Assembly (NCBI RefSeq): GCF_003045775.1
Contig: NZ_PXNS01000016.1
Location: 62,001 to 126,000 of the forward strand
Length of the DNA: 64,000 nt
DNA from: Halomonas litopenaei
GTDB lineage: Bacteria; Pseudomonadota; Gammaproteobacteria; Pseudomonadales; Halomonadaceae
Reading direction: 5' to 3'
Shown here: positions 1 to 9,180 of the stretch, piece by piece
How the letters are laid out: each line of letters begins with the position of its first letter
Numbering within the stretch: position 1 is the first letter of the stretch
The notes under the pieces: model-generated
What the model was told of the DNA's origin: nothing
What the model saw: only the letters and a program-made list of their open reading frames with translations
Database searches by the model: none
Made by a program: the position numbers and the translations under genes

Positions 1-2
1 GC

Positions 3-3000
3 GCTGATGGCCTGGGTGGTCTCGTCTCCGCCAGCGTGCGCGGTGGGGCAGCGGTTGGCAACGTCACCATCAATCCCGACGATACCCTGACTTTTGTCGC
101 CCATCCGGACTTCTTCGGTAAAGCGTTGATTGCCTACACAGCCAGTGACGCCGACGGTGATATCCGCAGCGCAGAGCTCAGCGTCATGGTCGAAAACGAT
201 GCCCCCGGTACGCCTACGACCCCGGAAACCGATGGCGACCCCCTGACCAACCCCGCCAAGGCCGTGGTCGACGAGGATGGCCTGGCGGGCGGCATCCACG
301 GCGGTGTCAGGGATGCGCCCACCGAACTCACGGTCGCGACGGGCGTGCTTGGCTATGACTTCGGCAGCGATGGCCAGGGAGACTTTCGCTGGAGCACCGA
401 CGGCCTGCCGTCGCTGACCAGCGGCGGTGATCCGGTGACCTGGCGGCTCAACGGTAACGGTCGTTCGCTGGTGGGGTTTGACAGCAATGGCGATAGGGCC
501 ATCTCGGTTCAGCTTGTCGATCAGGCGACCGGCAGCTACAAGGTGGCAGTGGCAAGGCCGCTGGACCACGCCAACGCCAGGGTCGAGGACGACCTCAACT
601 TCGTCGTGGGCTACAGCGTCAGCGACGCTGACGGTGACACTGCTGAGGGTGTGCTGCGCGTGACCGTGGATGATGACCGTGGTCGTGCCAACGACGACAG
701 TGCGCGCACCGATCGCGCTACCGCGGTCGATGTGGACGTGCTGGCCAACGACGACCACGGCGCCGATGGCCCGGGACGGGTGATCGCTGCCAGTGTCCAG
801 GGAGGCGCGGATGTCGGCAGCGTCACGCTAACCAGCGCTGGCGTGTTGACCTTTGTGCCACAGGCAAGCTTTACCGGCACCGCGCTGATTGATTACACCG
901 GCAGCGATGCAGACGGCGACATTACCGCTGGACAGCTCAGCGTCAGTGTCGACCAGGGCACGGATCGTCCTACCACCCCGGAGACCGATGACGATCCAGC
1001 CACCGGACCCGCCACGGCGGTTGTCGACGAGGACGGCCTGGTCGGTGGTGTTGCCGGTGGTCCGGGTGATGCGCCAGGCGAGCTGACCGTCGTGACCGGC
1101 TCGCTGGGCTATGACTTTGGCTCTGATGGGCGTGGAACCTTCCGCTGGAGCACCGACGGTCTGCCCTCCTTGACGTCACAAGGCCGCCCATTGAGCTGGT
1201 CGCTCAATGCCACCGGCCATACCATGACGGCCTCCGATACCGAGGGCAATGACGTCCTGCGCGTCAGAATCATCGATATTCTCAACGCAGAGTATCGCGT
1301 GTCACTGCTCCGACCGCTTGATCACGATGATGCCATGAGCGAGGACAGTATCGACATGGCGCTGGGCTACGTGATCACCGATCGTGACGGCGAGGCTGCG
1401 CAAGGCGTGCTCAATGTCAGCGTGAATGACGACAGCGTTCGCGCCAATGATGACAGTGTCAGCACCGTGAGCGGTGACCGGGTCAGGGTGGATGTGCTGG
1501 CCAATGATGAGTTCGGCGCCGATGGGCCGGGACGTCTTGTCGGCGCCCGCATTCAGGGTGGCGCCGACGGCGTCGGCACCCTCAAGATCCACCCTAACAG
1601 TACCTTGACCTTTGAATCCGATTCGTCTTTCTCTGGCGTTGCGCGTGTTCACTATGACGCAATGGACGGCGACGGTGACATCAGTACCGGCACGCTTGTC
1701 GTGGACGTCGAAACCGATGACATCCCGACCACCCCGGAAACCGATGACGATCCGAACACTGTCCCTGTCAGCACCTTCGTCGACGAAGACGGGCTGCCAG
1801 GCGGTATCCCGGGAGGAGATGGGGATGTTGCCACCGAACGCACCGTCGCCACCGGCTTGGTGGGCTACAACTTCGGAAATAACGGTCAGGGTGGTTTTAC
1901 CTGGCATAGCGACGATCTGCCGACGCTGACGACCGGCGGGGATCCGGTGACCTGGCAGTTAAGCGGTAACGGGCGTTCGCTGGTAGGCGTAGATAGCAGT
2001 GGCGACCGGGTGATCTCGGTGCAATTGACCGATGTTGCCAGCGGTAGCTATCGAGTGGCGCTGTTCCAGCCGTTGGATCACGAGCCGTCCCCCTCGTTGT
2101 CTTATGTTGTAGAGGATAACCGCGCCTTAGAGGTTGGCTATACCGTCACCGATCGCGACGGGGACCGTGCCGAGGGAGTCTTCCTGCTCTTTGTCGACGA
2201 CGACGCCGGCAGCGCCAGCGACGATAGCGCCAGTACCGACAGTGACACCCCGATTACCGTGGATGTGTCCACCAACGATAAATATGGCGCCGATGGGCCG
2301 GGGAGTATCGGCGGGTTTGGCCTTCAGGGAGGGGCAGGGGTCGGCAGCATCACGGTCAATGCCGATGACACCGTGACCTTCATACCCAACCCGAGCTTCT
2401 CCGGCGTGGCGGAGATCGACTACAGCGGCAGCGACAACGACGGTGACAGCAGCGAGGCGACGCTCTCTATCGATGTGACGGGTGGCGACCCCACCAGACC
2501 GACGACCCCGGAAACCGATGGCGACCCCGCCACCATGGTGGCCGAGGCCGTCGTCGATGAGGATGGCCTCGGCGGCAACCCCGGCGGTAGGTATGACGTT
2601 CCCGGTGAGCAGACCGTGGTGACCGGTTCGCTGGGCTATGACTTCGGTGAGGGAGGGCGTGGCAGCTTCCGCTGGACGACAGAAGGCATGCCGTCTTTAA
2701 CGTCGCAAGGACGCCCCCTGGCCTGGTCACTCGGTAGCTCCGGCCACAGCCTTTTAGGCTCCGATAGCGACGGTAATACTGTGATTGGCATCGAGATGAC
2801 CGATATCGACAGCGGCGACTACCGCGTCGAGCTGTATCGTCCGTTGGACCACAAAGATGACCTTGGGGAGAGTGATATCAATGTCGCGGTCGGCTACGTC
2901 ATTACCGACGGTGACGGCGATACTGCTGAAGGACAACTCCGGCTGACGGTAGATGACGACACGCCTGTGATCACTGCTGATCTGGAAGGCTTTACCTTTT

Positions 3001-3554
3001 ATAGCGGCATTCCGGTGACCCTCGATTTGGTGAACTTCGGCGGCGATGGCTACGGTTTCCTGGGGGTGAGAGTCTCCAGCGGTGATGGTGGCCAGGTGAC
3101 GATCAATCCCGATCATACGGTGACGTTCTTGTACGACGGGGGCTTTATCAGTGAAACGCGCGTCTGGGTAACTGTTGCTGACAGCGAATACGATAGCGCT
3201 TACAGTGTCGATAAAGTCAACGTGGCGCCAGCGCCAGCGGATGCTGACGTCAGTGCCTCTGCCATTGGCGACACGGGTGTGCTTGTGACAGGCGAGGAAG
3301 TCGCTGCCCAGGCGGGCCGGCTGGCGCTGTCGGAATTGCTCGACGAGAGCGACGAGGAGGTAGCGGCCTGGCTGCCGCCGGAACAGGACCAGACCGACAG
3401 CGTAGGCCCCGCGTCGGCAGGGGGCAGTGGCGGCGGCAGTGGCAGCAGTGACAGCGGCGCAGACAGCGAACAAGCGCTGGCCCTGAACGGCGCCGGTGCC
3501 GGCGACACCACCCTGGAGCGCATCGGCCAGGAGGCCGCGCTGCTGGTGGAGTAG
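3..3554 (+). CDS. Large repeat adhesin (T1SS-143/cadherin-like repeats), 5' end cut by window
   Basis: The reading frame is open from the left edge, and the first visible residues (ADGLGGLVSASVRGG) already match the inside of a repeat, so the start lies outside the window. About 1183 residues are visible. Four full tandem repeats of about 252-258 residues begin with TTPETDxDP at positions 216, 972, 1728 and 2502. Each holds VDEDGL, an LGYDFG core, a GYxxxDxDGDxAEG strand and VDVLANDxxGADGPG, all Asp/Gly-rich as in calcium-dependent extracellular repeats. The last part (from about 3000) diverges and ends in a Gly/Ser linker and ALLVE. No RTX nonapeptides or canonical type I secretion tail are visible at this C-terminus, unlike the next gene. 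It is probably a cell-surface or secreted biofilm adhesin; the export route is inferred only. Confidence 0.85.
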   Translation, partial: ADGLGGLVSASVRGGAAVGNVTINPDDTLTFVAHPDFFGKALIAYTASDADGDIRSAELSVMVENDAPGTPTTPETDGDPLTNPAKAVVDEDGLAGGIHGGVRDAPTELTVATGVLGYDFGSDGQGDFRWSTDGLPSLTSGGDPVTWRLNGNGRSLVGFDSNGDRAISVQLVDQATGSYKVAVARPLDHANARVEDDLNFVVGYSVSDADGDTAEGVLRVTVDDDRGRANDDSARTDRATAVDVDVLANDDHGADGPGRVIAASVQGGADVGSVTLTSAGVLTFVPQASFTGTALIDYTGSDADGDITAGQLSVSVDQGTDRPTTPETDDDPATGPATAVVDEDGLVGGVAGGPGDAPGELTVVTGSLGYDFGSDGRGTFRWSTDGLPSLTSQGRPLSWSLNATGHTMTASDTEGNDVLRVRIIDILNAEYRVSLLRPLDHDDAMSEDSIDMALGYVITDRDGEAAQGVLNVSVNDDSVRANDDSVSTVSGDRVRVDVLANDEFGADGPGRLVGARIQGGADGVGTLKIHPNSTLTFESDSSFSGVARVHYDAMDGDGDISTGTLVVDVETDDIPTTPETDDDPNTVPVSTFVDEDGLPGGIPGGDGDVATERTVATGLVGYNFGNNGQGGFTWHSDDLPTLTTGGDPVTWQLSGNGRSLVGVDSSGDRVISVQLTDVASGSYRVALFQPLDHEPSPSLSYVVEDNRALEVGYTVTDRDGDRAEGVFLLFVDDDAGSASDDSASTDSDTPITVDVSTNDKYGADGPGSIGGFGLQGGAGVGSITVNADDTVTFIPNPSFSGVAEIDYSGSDNDGDSSEATLSIDVTGGDPTRPTTPETDGDPATMVAEAVVDEDGLGGNPGGRYDVPGEQTVVTGSLGYDFGEGGRGSFRWTTEGMPSLTSQGRPLAWSLGSSGHSLLGSDSDGNTVIGIEMTDIDSGDYRVELYRPLDHKDDLGESDINVAVGYVITDGDGDTAEGQLRLTVDDDTPVITADLEGFTFYSGIPVTLDLVNFGGDGYGFLGVRVSSGDGGQVTINPDHTVTFLYDGGFISETRVWVTVADSEYDSAYSVDKVNVAPAPADADVSASAIGDTGVLVTGEEVAAQAGRLALSELLDESDEEVAAWLPPEQDQTDSVGPASAGGSGGGSGSSDSGADSEQALALNGAGAGDTTLERIGQEAALLVE
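216..2960 (+). repeat. Four tandem ~756-774 bp coding repeats of the adhesin
   Basis: Repeat starts at 216, 972, 1728 and 2502 give unit lengths of 756, 756 and 774 bp. The units have diverged in DNA but keep the same protein landmarks (TTPETD, VDEDGL, GYDFG or GYNFG, PLDH, DGD, GADGPG). A partial unit precedes 216, and one more copy opens the next gene at about 4250-4950. Arrays like this are prone to copy-number change and misassembly. Confidence 0.85.
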
Positions 3555-3599
3555 GCAGTGGAGTAGAGAGTGGAGTAGAGAGTGGAGTAAGCGGTGGAT
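3546..3599 (+). repeat. 12-bp tandem repeat overlapping the adhesin stop codon
   Basis: The last codons GTGGAGTAG are repeated every 12 bp at 3546, 3558, 3570 and 3582, with a fading fifth copy at 3594. Each full copy carries a stop codon, TAG three times then TAA. The array duplicates the end of the reading frame together with its stop. Confidence 0.8.
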
Positions 3600-3622
3600 C
3601 ACTCCTGCGAAGATCCCCTTCA

Positions 3623-3647
3623 ATCACCCGGCCTTTGGCTGGGTGAT
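3623..3647 (+). terminator. Hairpin after the adhesin gene
   Basis: ATCACCCGGCC, TTT loop, GGCTGGGTGAT: an 11-bp stem with one G-T pair, about 70 bp after the stop. It is not followed by a clear T run, so it is either a weak intrinsic terminator or a transcript-stabilising hairpin. Confidence 0.5.
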
Positions 3648-4163
3648 GTCTTGTCGGCTATCGCGATATTTTTTGCATCTTTTTTGTCGATAAGTCAGCT
3701 GAAATTCTGCCTCGACGTCTCGATGATCGATGGATGTTTTTCCTGTCGTGTGATCAATATTTAACGATCAATGTTCCAAAAGGTGGCGTTGACTTACAAG
3801 GTGGTCTGTTGGCTTTTATAAGCCATGGCAGCGCCGGCGTTTATCCGGCCTACAGAACTGTGCTGTTTCGAGTTTTTCGATGCCGGAATCTCATGTATTA
3901 AAATCGGTGGAAAAACATAAAGTTGTTATGTATCAGTCGGTAAGAGATTTCGTGAATTTTCTTTCGCGTGGCTTTTTATGCGAAGTGGTTTTTTGCTGAT
4001 TCGCAAGTGTCGGTTTTTTATGAAAGTCGCGTTTGGCGCAAGATATCGAGGAGTAATGGGGCGAAAAGTGGTGGCCACCAGTCCAGTGTCGAGGTCGGTA
4101 TCGACCGCCTAGCTTCAAGGAGTCATACGCGAATTTCGACCCACCCAAGGACAGGAGACTGTC
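3648..4163 (+). other. AT-richer intergenic stretch upstream of the second adhesin gene
   Basis: About 500 bp with no convincing gene and visibly lower GC than its surroundings, with several T and A runs. It contains small hairpins (GGCTT-TTAT-AAGCC at 3811-3824; GCCGG/CCGGC at 3833-3849) and a repeated GATCAAT word near 3750-3770. It ends in a good ribosome site, AGGAGACTGTC, before the ATG at 4164. It most likely holds the promoter and 5' leader of the next gene; no specific promoter can be assigned. Confidence 0.5.
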
Positions 4164-6503
4164 ATGAATACCGATTCCGAAGCAGACAATGCGAGCACCT
4201 ACACCTCGATCGACAGTCCACACGACCATACCCCGACCGCCGGTCTGATCAGGTCGGTGGTTGACGAAGAGGGCCTGCCCGGCGGCATTCGAGGTGGCGT
4301 AGGGGACGCCTTGACTTGCCAAAGCTTTACCGCCGCTCGTTTGAACTATGACGTCGGTAACGACGGCGTGAGCTCCTTCACCTGGCACACCGCCGGGCTG
4401 CCGGCACTGACCTCCGGCGGCGTCCCGATCAATTGGCAGCTCAGTGGTAACGGTCGTTCGCTGGAAGGTTTCGACGACAACGGTGACCGCGTTATCTGGA
4501 TACTGCATGGCCCTGCAACGGGCCCCTATTACAAGTTGTTTGTCGAGGGTCCGCTGGACCACCGCAGCAGCAGGTTTGAAGACGATATCAAGTTCACGGT
4601 GGGCTACACCGTCACCGATGGGGACGGCGACAGCGCTGACGGAGCTGTGCAGATCATCATCGATGACGACAGCGGAATCGCCCATGACGACAGTGCCACC
4701 ACCGCCAGCGGCACGCCGGTGCGTGTGGATGTGCTGGCCAACGATGAGCATGGTGCCGATGGCCCGGGCGGTGTCATCAGGGCCAGCGTTCAGGGTGGTG
4801 CTGGCGTCGGCAACGTCACCATCAACCCCGACAGCACCCTGACCTTCGTCCCGCACCAGGGCTTCGCCGGTGACGCAGTGATCGACTACACCGGCACCGA
4901 TGGCGACGGTGATATCACCTCGGCGTCACTGACGGTCGATGTGATGGCGGGCCGGGAAGATGGCGAACTCTATGTCGGTGACAACGGGGACAATCATGGG
5001 TCGACCGGCCCGGGTGATGACGTCCTGATCGGCGACCTGGGCGGCAAGCAGGGATTGATTGCGTCAGGTGTCGACTACAACATCTCGATCCTGATCGACG
5101 AGTCCGGCAGCATGCGCCAGCCGTCCGGCACCGATGGTCTGACTCGGCTACAGCTATTGCAGCAGAACGTCAATCTGTTGCTCACACGTCTGGCGGGTCA
5201 CGACGGAAATGTCGACGTACAAGTGGTGCGTTTTGACGACAAGGCGCATTCACCCAGAGCGGTCGATGGTCTGAACGAACATAACGTGGCTGGCCTTATC
5301 GCTTACGTCAACGGTGCGGCCGCCCAGGGCTCCACCAACTATCAGGCAGCCCTCGCCGCCGCCAGAAAATACCATGTCGCAAAGGAAGATGAAGGGGACA
5401 GGTCGCTGACCATGTTCCTGACCGATGGTCTCCCAACCTCCTACCGGGAGGGTGGACACATCGTGGAGAGCGATGTGGCGGGGGCCTTTACCCCTGTCCA
5501 CAAGGCGTATCAACAGTTCCTTCAACTCGGTCGGCTGTCCGAGGTGCATACCTTCGGTATCGGTGAAGAGGTCGCGGGGGAGCCGGATCCTGCGGGTCTG
5601 CTGCGCAAGGACTATCTGGACATCTTCGACAATACCGAGACCCAGGGGACTCGCACCATCACCCTGCAGGACGGCACCGAGTGGACGTCACCCGCCGGTG
5701 AGTCGGTCATCGTCAACACCCAGGAGGTACTGAACGCCGCGCTGGCGCAGGGTGGCCCCGACGCACCGCTCGAGCTGCTCGGTGACGATGTGCTTGCCGG
5801 CGGGGTGAAGGCCGATATTCTGTTTGGCGACACCGTCAACTCCGACCACCTTCGCTGGAGAGACGGCGATACCCACGAGAGCTTTGCCGCCGGCAGCCAC
5901 GACGGTCTCGGCTACGAAGGGCTGACCGAGTTCCTCAAGTGGTCGGTTCACCATGGCAATGGCGCCGAGGCGAGCGACGCCGAGATCATTGCCTATATCC
6001 AGGACCACTACCGGGAGCTGATGGATACAGACCGTGTCGATGGCGGCAACGATACCCTGCTTGGGCAAGGGGGGCGCGATGTGCTGATCGGCGGTGGTGG
6101 TGACGACGTGCTGATCGGCGGTCGCGGTGGCGACGTGATGTGGGGTGGCTTTGGCGCCGACACCTTTGGCTACGAGGCGGGGGATGCGGGCAGTGTGCGC
6201 AGGCCTGCAGAAGACGAGATCAAGGACTTCACCCTGGGCAACACCGCCCGCAACCCCGAAGCAGACCGGCTCGATCTTTCCGATCTGCTCGATGACGCCC
6301 GTGACCACCAGGTGTCGGACTTCCTGCACGCCAGTCAGGAGGGTGGCGATACCGTCATCGCGGTCAAGTCCGATGGTGGTATCGGCGCACACGGCACCGG
6401 CGCCGATCAGTTTATCGTCCTGGCCGGCGTGCGCATGGGCGGAGCATCCAGCGACGCCTTCCTCGATCGATTGATCGACCATGGACAGCTCGAGGTGGAA
6501 TAG
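4164..6503 (+). CDS. VWA-domain RTX protein with type I secretion tail
   Basis: 779 residues. After a short polar N-terminus (no Sec signal) comes one copy of the neighbour's ~250-residue repeat (about residues 30-265). A von Willebrand A domain follows at about 300-490 with MIDAS residues D312-x-S314-x-S316 and TDG at 420-422. Next are RTX glycine-rich Ca-binding motifs (GGNDTLLGQGG, GGGGDDVLIGG; about 630-665) and a C-terminal module typical of type I secreted RTX adhesins (ADTFGYE, IKDFTLG, DRLDLSDLL). It is probably exported in one step by an ABC/TolC system that is not in this window and acts in adhesion or biofilm. It starts almost exactly at a repeat boundary of the upstream protein, which suggests fission or duplication of a larger adhesin. 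The function is a family inference. Confidence 0.85.
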   Translation: MNTDSEADNASTYTSIDSPHDHTPTAGLIRSVVDEEGLPGGIRGGVGDALTCQSFTAARLNYDVGNDGVSSFTWHTAGLPALTSGGVPINWQLSGNGRSLEGFDDNGDRVIWILHGPATGPYYKLFVEGPLDHRSSRFEDDIKFTVGYTVTDGDGDSADGAVQIIIDDDSGIAHDDSATTASGTPVRVDVLANDEHGADGPGGVIRASVQGGAGVGNVTINPDSTLTFVPHQGFAGDAVIDYTGTDGDGDITSASLTVDVMAGREDGELYVGDNGDNHGSTGPGDDVLIGDLGGKQGLIASGVDYNISILIDESGSMRQPSGTDGLTRLQLLQQNVNLLLTRLAGHDGNVDVQVVRFDDKAHSPRAVDGLNEHNVAGLIAYVNGAAAQGSTNYQAALAAARKYHVAKEDEGDRSLTMFLTDGLPTSYREGGHIVESDVAGAFTPVHKAYQQFLQLGRLSEVHTFGIGEEVAGEPDPAGLLRKDYLDIFDNTETQGTRTITLQDGTEWTSPAGESVIVNTQEVLNAALAQGGPDAPLELLGDDVLAGGVKADILFGDTVNSDHLRWRDGDTHESFAAGSHDGLGYEGLTEFLKWSVHHGNGAEASDAEIIAYIQDHYRELMDTDRVDGGNDTLLGQGGRDVLIGGGGDDVLIGGRGGDVMWGGFGADTFGYEAGDAGSVRRPAEDEIKDFTLGNTARNPEADRLDLSDLLDDARDHQVSDFLHASQEGGDTVIAVKSDGGIGAHGTGADQFIVLAGVRMGGASSDAFLDRLIDHGQLEVE

Positions 6504-6570
6504 GCGCTGGCCCATCCGCCGGCGCATGCTCACGCATGCGTCGGCGGATGGCGAGAGGGTCGTCGCTTCA

Positions 6571-7596
6571 CTAGGTGTCGTTGACGTCGCCTGAAGGGCG
6601 CCTGACGCTGCCGCGCAGCATCGGCGTGACCGGCAGGGTGATCTGCTGTGGTGGGGTGTCCGGCTGGTCGATCTGGGCCAGCAGCAATTCGGTGGCACGC
6701 ATGATCATGGTCTGTACCGGCTGCTGCAGGGTCGTCAGCGAGTGGCTCGGCCAGGCGGCCATGGGCACGTCGTCGAAACCGATGACCGAGACGTCCTCGG
6801 GCACCTTGAGGCAGAACTCGCTCTGGATGACTTCCATGGCGGCGATGGCCATCAGGTCGTTGGCGGCAAACAGGGCGTCGGGCGGGGTGGTGCTGGCGAA
6901 CAGCAGACGGGTGGCCTGGCAGGCGCTGGTGTATTGATAGTGGCCGATGCCGCTGTCGTGAAGGGCTGCCCCCATGGAGGCCAGGCCCTCGACAAAGCCA
7001 GCGCGACGCTGGATGTCGGTGGAGGAGTCGACCAGGCCTGACAGGTAGGCGATGCGGCGATGGCCCAGCGAGACCAGGTGGCGGCCCGCCCAGTAGCCGC
7101 CCTGGAAGTTGTCACAGGCGACCTGGCTGATGCCCGCGTAGTCGACCGTACGGTTGATGATCACCACCGGAATGCCGTAGTCGCAGACCAGAGCCGCCTG
7201 GTCGTCATTGAGGGTAATCGCCAGCATCAGGATGCCTTCGACCTGGCTTCTCAGGATGTCGTCGAGCACGTCATCGAAGCCGTCGCTGCTGGACGCCGAG
7301 AATAGCAGCAGGTGGTAACCCTGCTGCTTGAAGAAGCGGGACGCCTTTTCCAGCATATAGCTGTAGAAGGGATTCTCGAGGCTGTAGACGACCACCGCGA
7401 TGGTGCGACTCGATCGCGTGATCAGAGAGCGGGCGATGGTGTTGGGCCGATAGCCCAGTTGCCGCGCCGCTTCCATGACCTTCTTGCGGGTCTTGTCCGA
7501 CACCTTGGCATCCGGCGAAAAGGTCCGGCTGACGGCAGACTGCGAGACCCCGGCAAGACGGGCGACATCGTGTGAGGTGACGGATTTCTTTTTCAT
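6571..7596 (-). CDS. LacI-family transcriptional regulator
   Basis: 341 residues starting at MKKKSVTSHDVARLAG. The N-terminal LacI helix-turn-helix is clear (DVARLAGVSQSAVSRTFS, then RPNTIARSL as hinge helix), followed by a periplasmic-binding-protein-like effector domain with DALFAANDLMAIAAM and SVIGFDDVP. An in-frame extension of 77 codons upstream is rejected because the HTH normally begins at the N-terminus. It is the last gene of a minus-strand run behind the beta-helix protein (38 bp gap) and probably controls the TRAP/catabolic operon in response to its substrate or an intermediate. Confidence 0.9.
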   Translation of the reverse strand: MKKKSVTSHDVARLAGVSQSAVSRTFSPDAKVSDKTRKKVMEAARQLGYRPNTIARSLITRSSRTIAVVVYSLENPFYSYMLEKASRFFKQQGYHLLLFSASSSDGFDDVLDDILRSQVEGILMLAITLNDDQAALVCDYGIPVVIINRTVDYAGISQVACDNFQGGYWAGRHLVSLGHRRIAYLSGLVDSSTDIQRRAGFVEGLASMGAALHDSGIGHYQYTSACQATRLLFASTTPPDALFAANDLMAIAAMEVIQSEFCLKVPEDVSVIGFDDVPMAAWPSHSLTTLQQPVQTMIMRATELLLAQIDQPDTPPQQITLPVTPMLRGSVRRPSGDVNDT

Positions 7597-7634
7597 CGAG
7601 TCATGTCGTGTCGGGTGGCAGAAATGGCCGGCGA

Positions 7635-8162
7635 TCACGCCGGCTCGACAGGCTCCAGAGACGCATAGGCGGCGATCTTGTCGGTGTAGACGCTGGCATT
7701 GTCGCGCACCGACTGTATCTCGTCCTCGGTCAGTTCTCTGACCACCTTGGCTGGACTGCCGACGATCAACGAGCCAGGGGGAAAGCGCTTGCCCGAGGTG
7801 ACGAGCGCGCCGGCGCCGATGATACATCGATCACCGATGTCGGCACCGTTGAGTACCGTGGCATTCATTCCCACCAGCACGTCATCGCCGATGCGGCAGC
7901 CGTGCAGCATGGCCAGGTGACCGACCGTGACCTGGCGTCCCATGGTAACCGGATAGCCGGGGTCCGAGTGAACCACACAGCCGTCCTGCAGGTTGCTGTC
8001 GTCTCCCACCACGATAGGCGCATTGTCGCCACGAAGCACGGCCCCGGGCCACACGCTGACGCGCTCACCCAGGCGTACGTCGCCGATCAGCGTGGCCTCG
8101 TCGAACACCAGCGCGCTGGCGGCGATATCGGGGGCCTTGCCCCCGAGTCGATACAGGGTCAT
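7635..8162 (-). CDS. Gamma-carbonic-anhydrase / PaaY-CaiE family left-handed beta-helix protein
   Basis: 175 residues of hexapeptide repeats (IGDVRLGERVSVWPGAVLRGD onwards) ending in the usual alpha-helical tail (SPAKVVRELTEDEI). Metal-ligand histidines are visible in CVVHSD and TVGHLAMLHG. Relatives include gamma carbonic anhydrases and PaaY, an acyl-CoA thioesterase of phenylacetate catabolism. In this operon a thioesterase acting on the acyl-CoA released by the adjacent cleavage enzyme is an attractive role, but the sequence alone cannot separate it from carbonic anhydrase. The start has AGGGAGA upstream and lies 11 bp after the preceding stop. Confidence 0.85.
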   Translation of the reverse strand: MTLYRLGGKAPDIAASALVFDEATLIGDVRLGERVSVWPGAVLRGDNAPIVVGDDSNLQDGCVVHSDPGYPVTMGRQVTVGHLAMLHGCRIGDDVLVGMNATVLNGADIGDRCIIGAGALVTSGKRFPPGSLIVGSPAKVVRELTEDEIQSVRDNASVYTDKIAAYASLEPVEPA

Positions 8163-8173
8163 TGCCCGTCTCC

Positions 8174-9106
8174 CTAGAAGCCGACCTGGTCGGCGCCCTT
8201 GAGTCCCAGCATCTGACGCGCTTCGTCCGGTGTCGCCACCTCAAACGACAGACCCTCGAGGATCTCGCGCACCTTGGCGACCTGGCTTGCGTTGGTCTCG
8301 GCCAGCTTGCCCGGGCCCAGCCACAGCGAATCCTCGAGCCCGACCCGCACGTGTCCCCCCATGGCGGCGGCCTGGGCGGCGATGCGCATCTGGCTGCTGC
8401 CGGCGCCCAGCACCGACCACTCGTAGGCGTCGCCGAACAGCCGGTCCGCGGTGCGCCGCATGTGGATCACGTCCTCTGGGTGAGGACCGATGCCACCGAG
8501 GATGCCGAACACGCTCTGGACGAACACGCGGCCGCCGATGACGCCGCGGTCGAGCAGGTTGCGCAGGGAATAGAGGTGTCCGATGTCGTAGCACTCGCAC
8601 TCGAAACGGGTACCGTTCTCGGCGCCCAAGGTCATCGCCTTCTCGATGTCGGCGAAGGTGTTCTTGAACACCAGGTCGCGACTGTTCTCCAGGTGCTCAC
8701 GCTCCCACTGGTGCTCAAGCGACGCGTAGCGGTCGAGCATCGGGAACAGCCCGAAGTTGATCGAGCCCATGTTCATGGAGGCAAGCTCGGGCTTGAACTC
8801 CATGGCCGGGCGCATGCGCTCCTCCACCGTCATGTGCGGACTGCCACCGGTGGTGAGGTTGATGACCGCGTCGCAGGCGTCCTTGATGCGGGGCAGGAAG
8901 CGCTCGAACATGGCCGGGTCTTGGGTCGGCTTGCCGTTGTCGGGATCACGCGCATGCAGGTGCAGAATCGAGGCGCCGGCCTCGGCGGCGGCGATGCCTG
9001 CCTCGGCGATCTCTTCCGGGGTGACCGGCAGGTGCGGCGACATGGACGGGGTGTGGATCGCGCCGGTGACCGCGCAGGTGATGATGACCTTGCGTTGCTT
9101 TGCCAT
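8174..9106 (-). CDS. Beta-keto acid cleavage enzyme (BKACE / 3-keto-5-aminohexanoate cleavage family)
   Basis: 310 residues, with the start at MAKQRKVIITCAVTGAIHTPSMSPHLP, typical of the family. The metal-binding HLHARD and the loop TTGGSPHMTVEER are intact, as is the C-terminal GLEDSLW. Family members (Kce, dehydrocarnitine cleavage enzyme) condense a beta-keto acid with acetyl-CoA to give acetoacetate and a shortened acyl-CoA. The next gene upstream is a beta-hydroxyacid dehydrogenase that could supply the keto acid. The true substrate is unknown. AAGGA precedes the chosen start; a 26-codon extension upstream is unlikely. Confidence 0.9.
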   Translation of the reverse strand: MAKQRKVIITCAVTGAIHTPSMSPHLPVTPEEIAEAGIAAAEAGASILHLHARDPDNGKPTQDPAMFERFLPRIKDACDAVINLTTGGSPHMTVEERMRPAMEFKPELASMNMGSINFGLFPMLDRYASLEHQWEREHLENSRDLVFKNTFADIEKAMTLGAENGTRFECECYDIGHLYSLRNLLDRGVIGGRVFVQSVFGILGGIGPHPEDVIHMRRTADRLFGDAYEWSVLGAGSSQMRIAAQAAAMGGHVRVGLEDSLWLGPGKLAETNASQVAKVREILEGLSFEVATPDEARQMLGLKGADQVGF

Positions 9107-9180
9107 GGGTCGGGTCCTTGAATGATGGATAGGCGGGTAAGGTGGGACAGTGGCTGGTCTGGGTCCGTCGTTGGCCCGGG

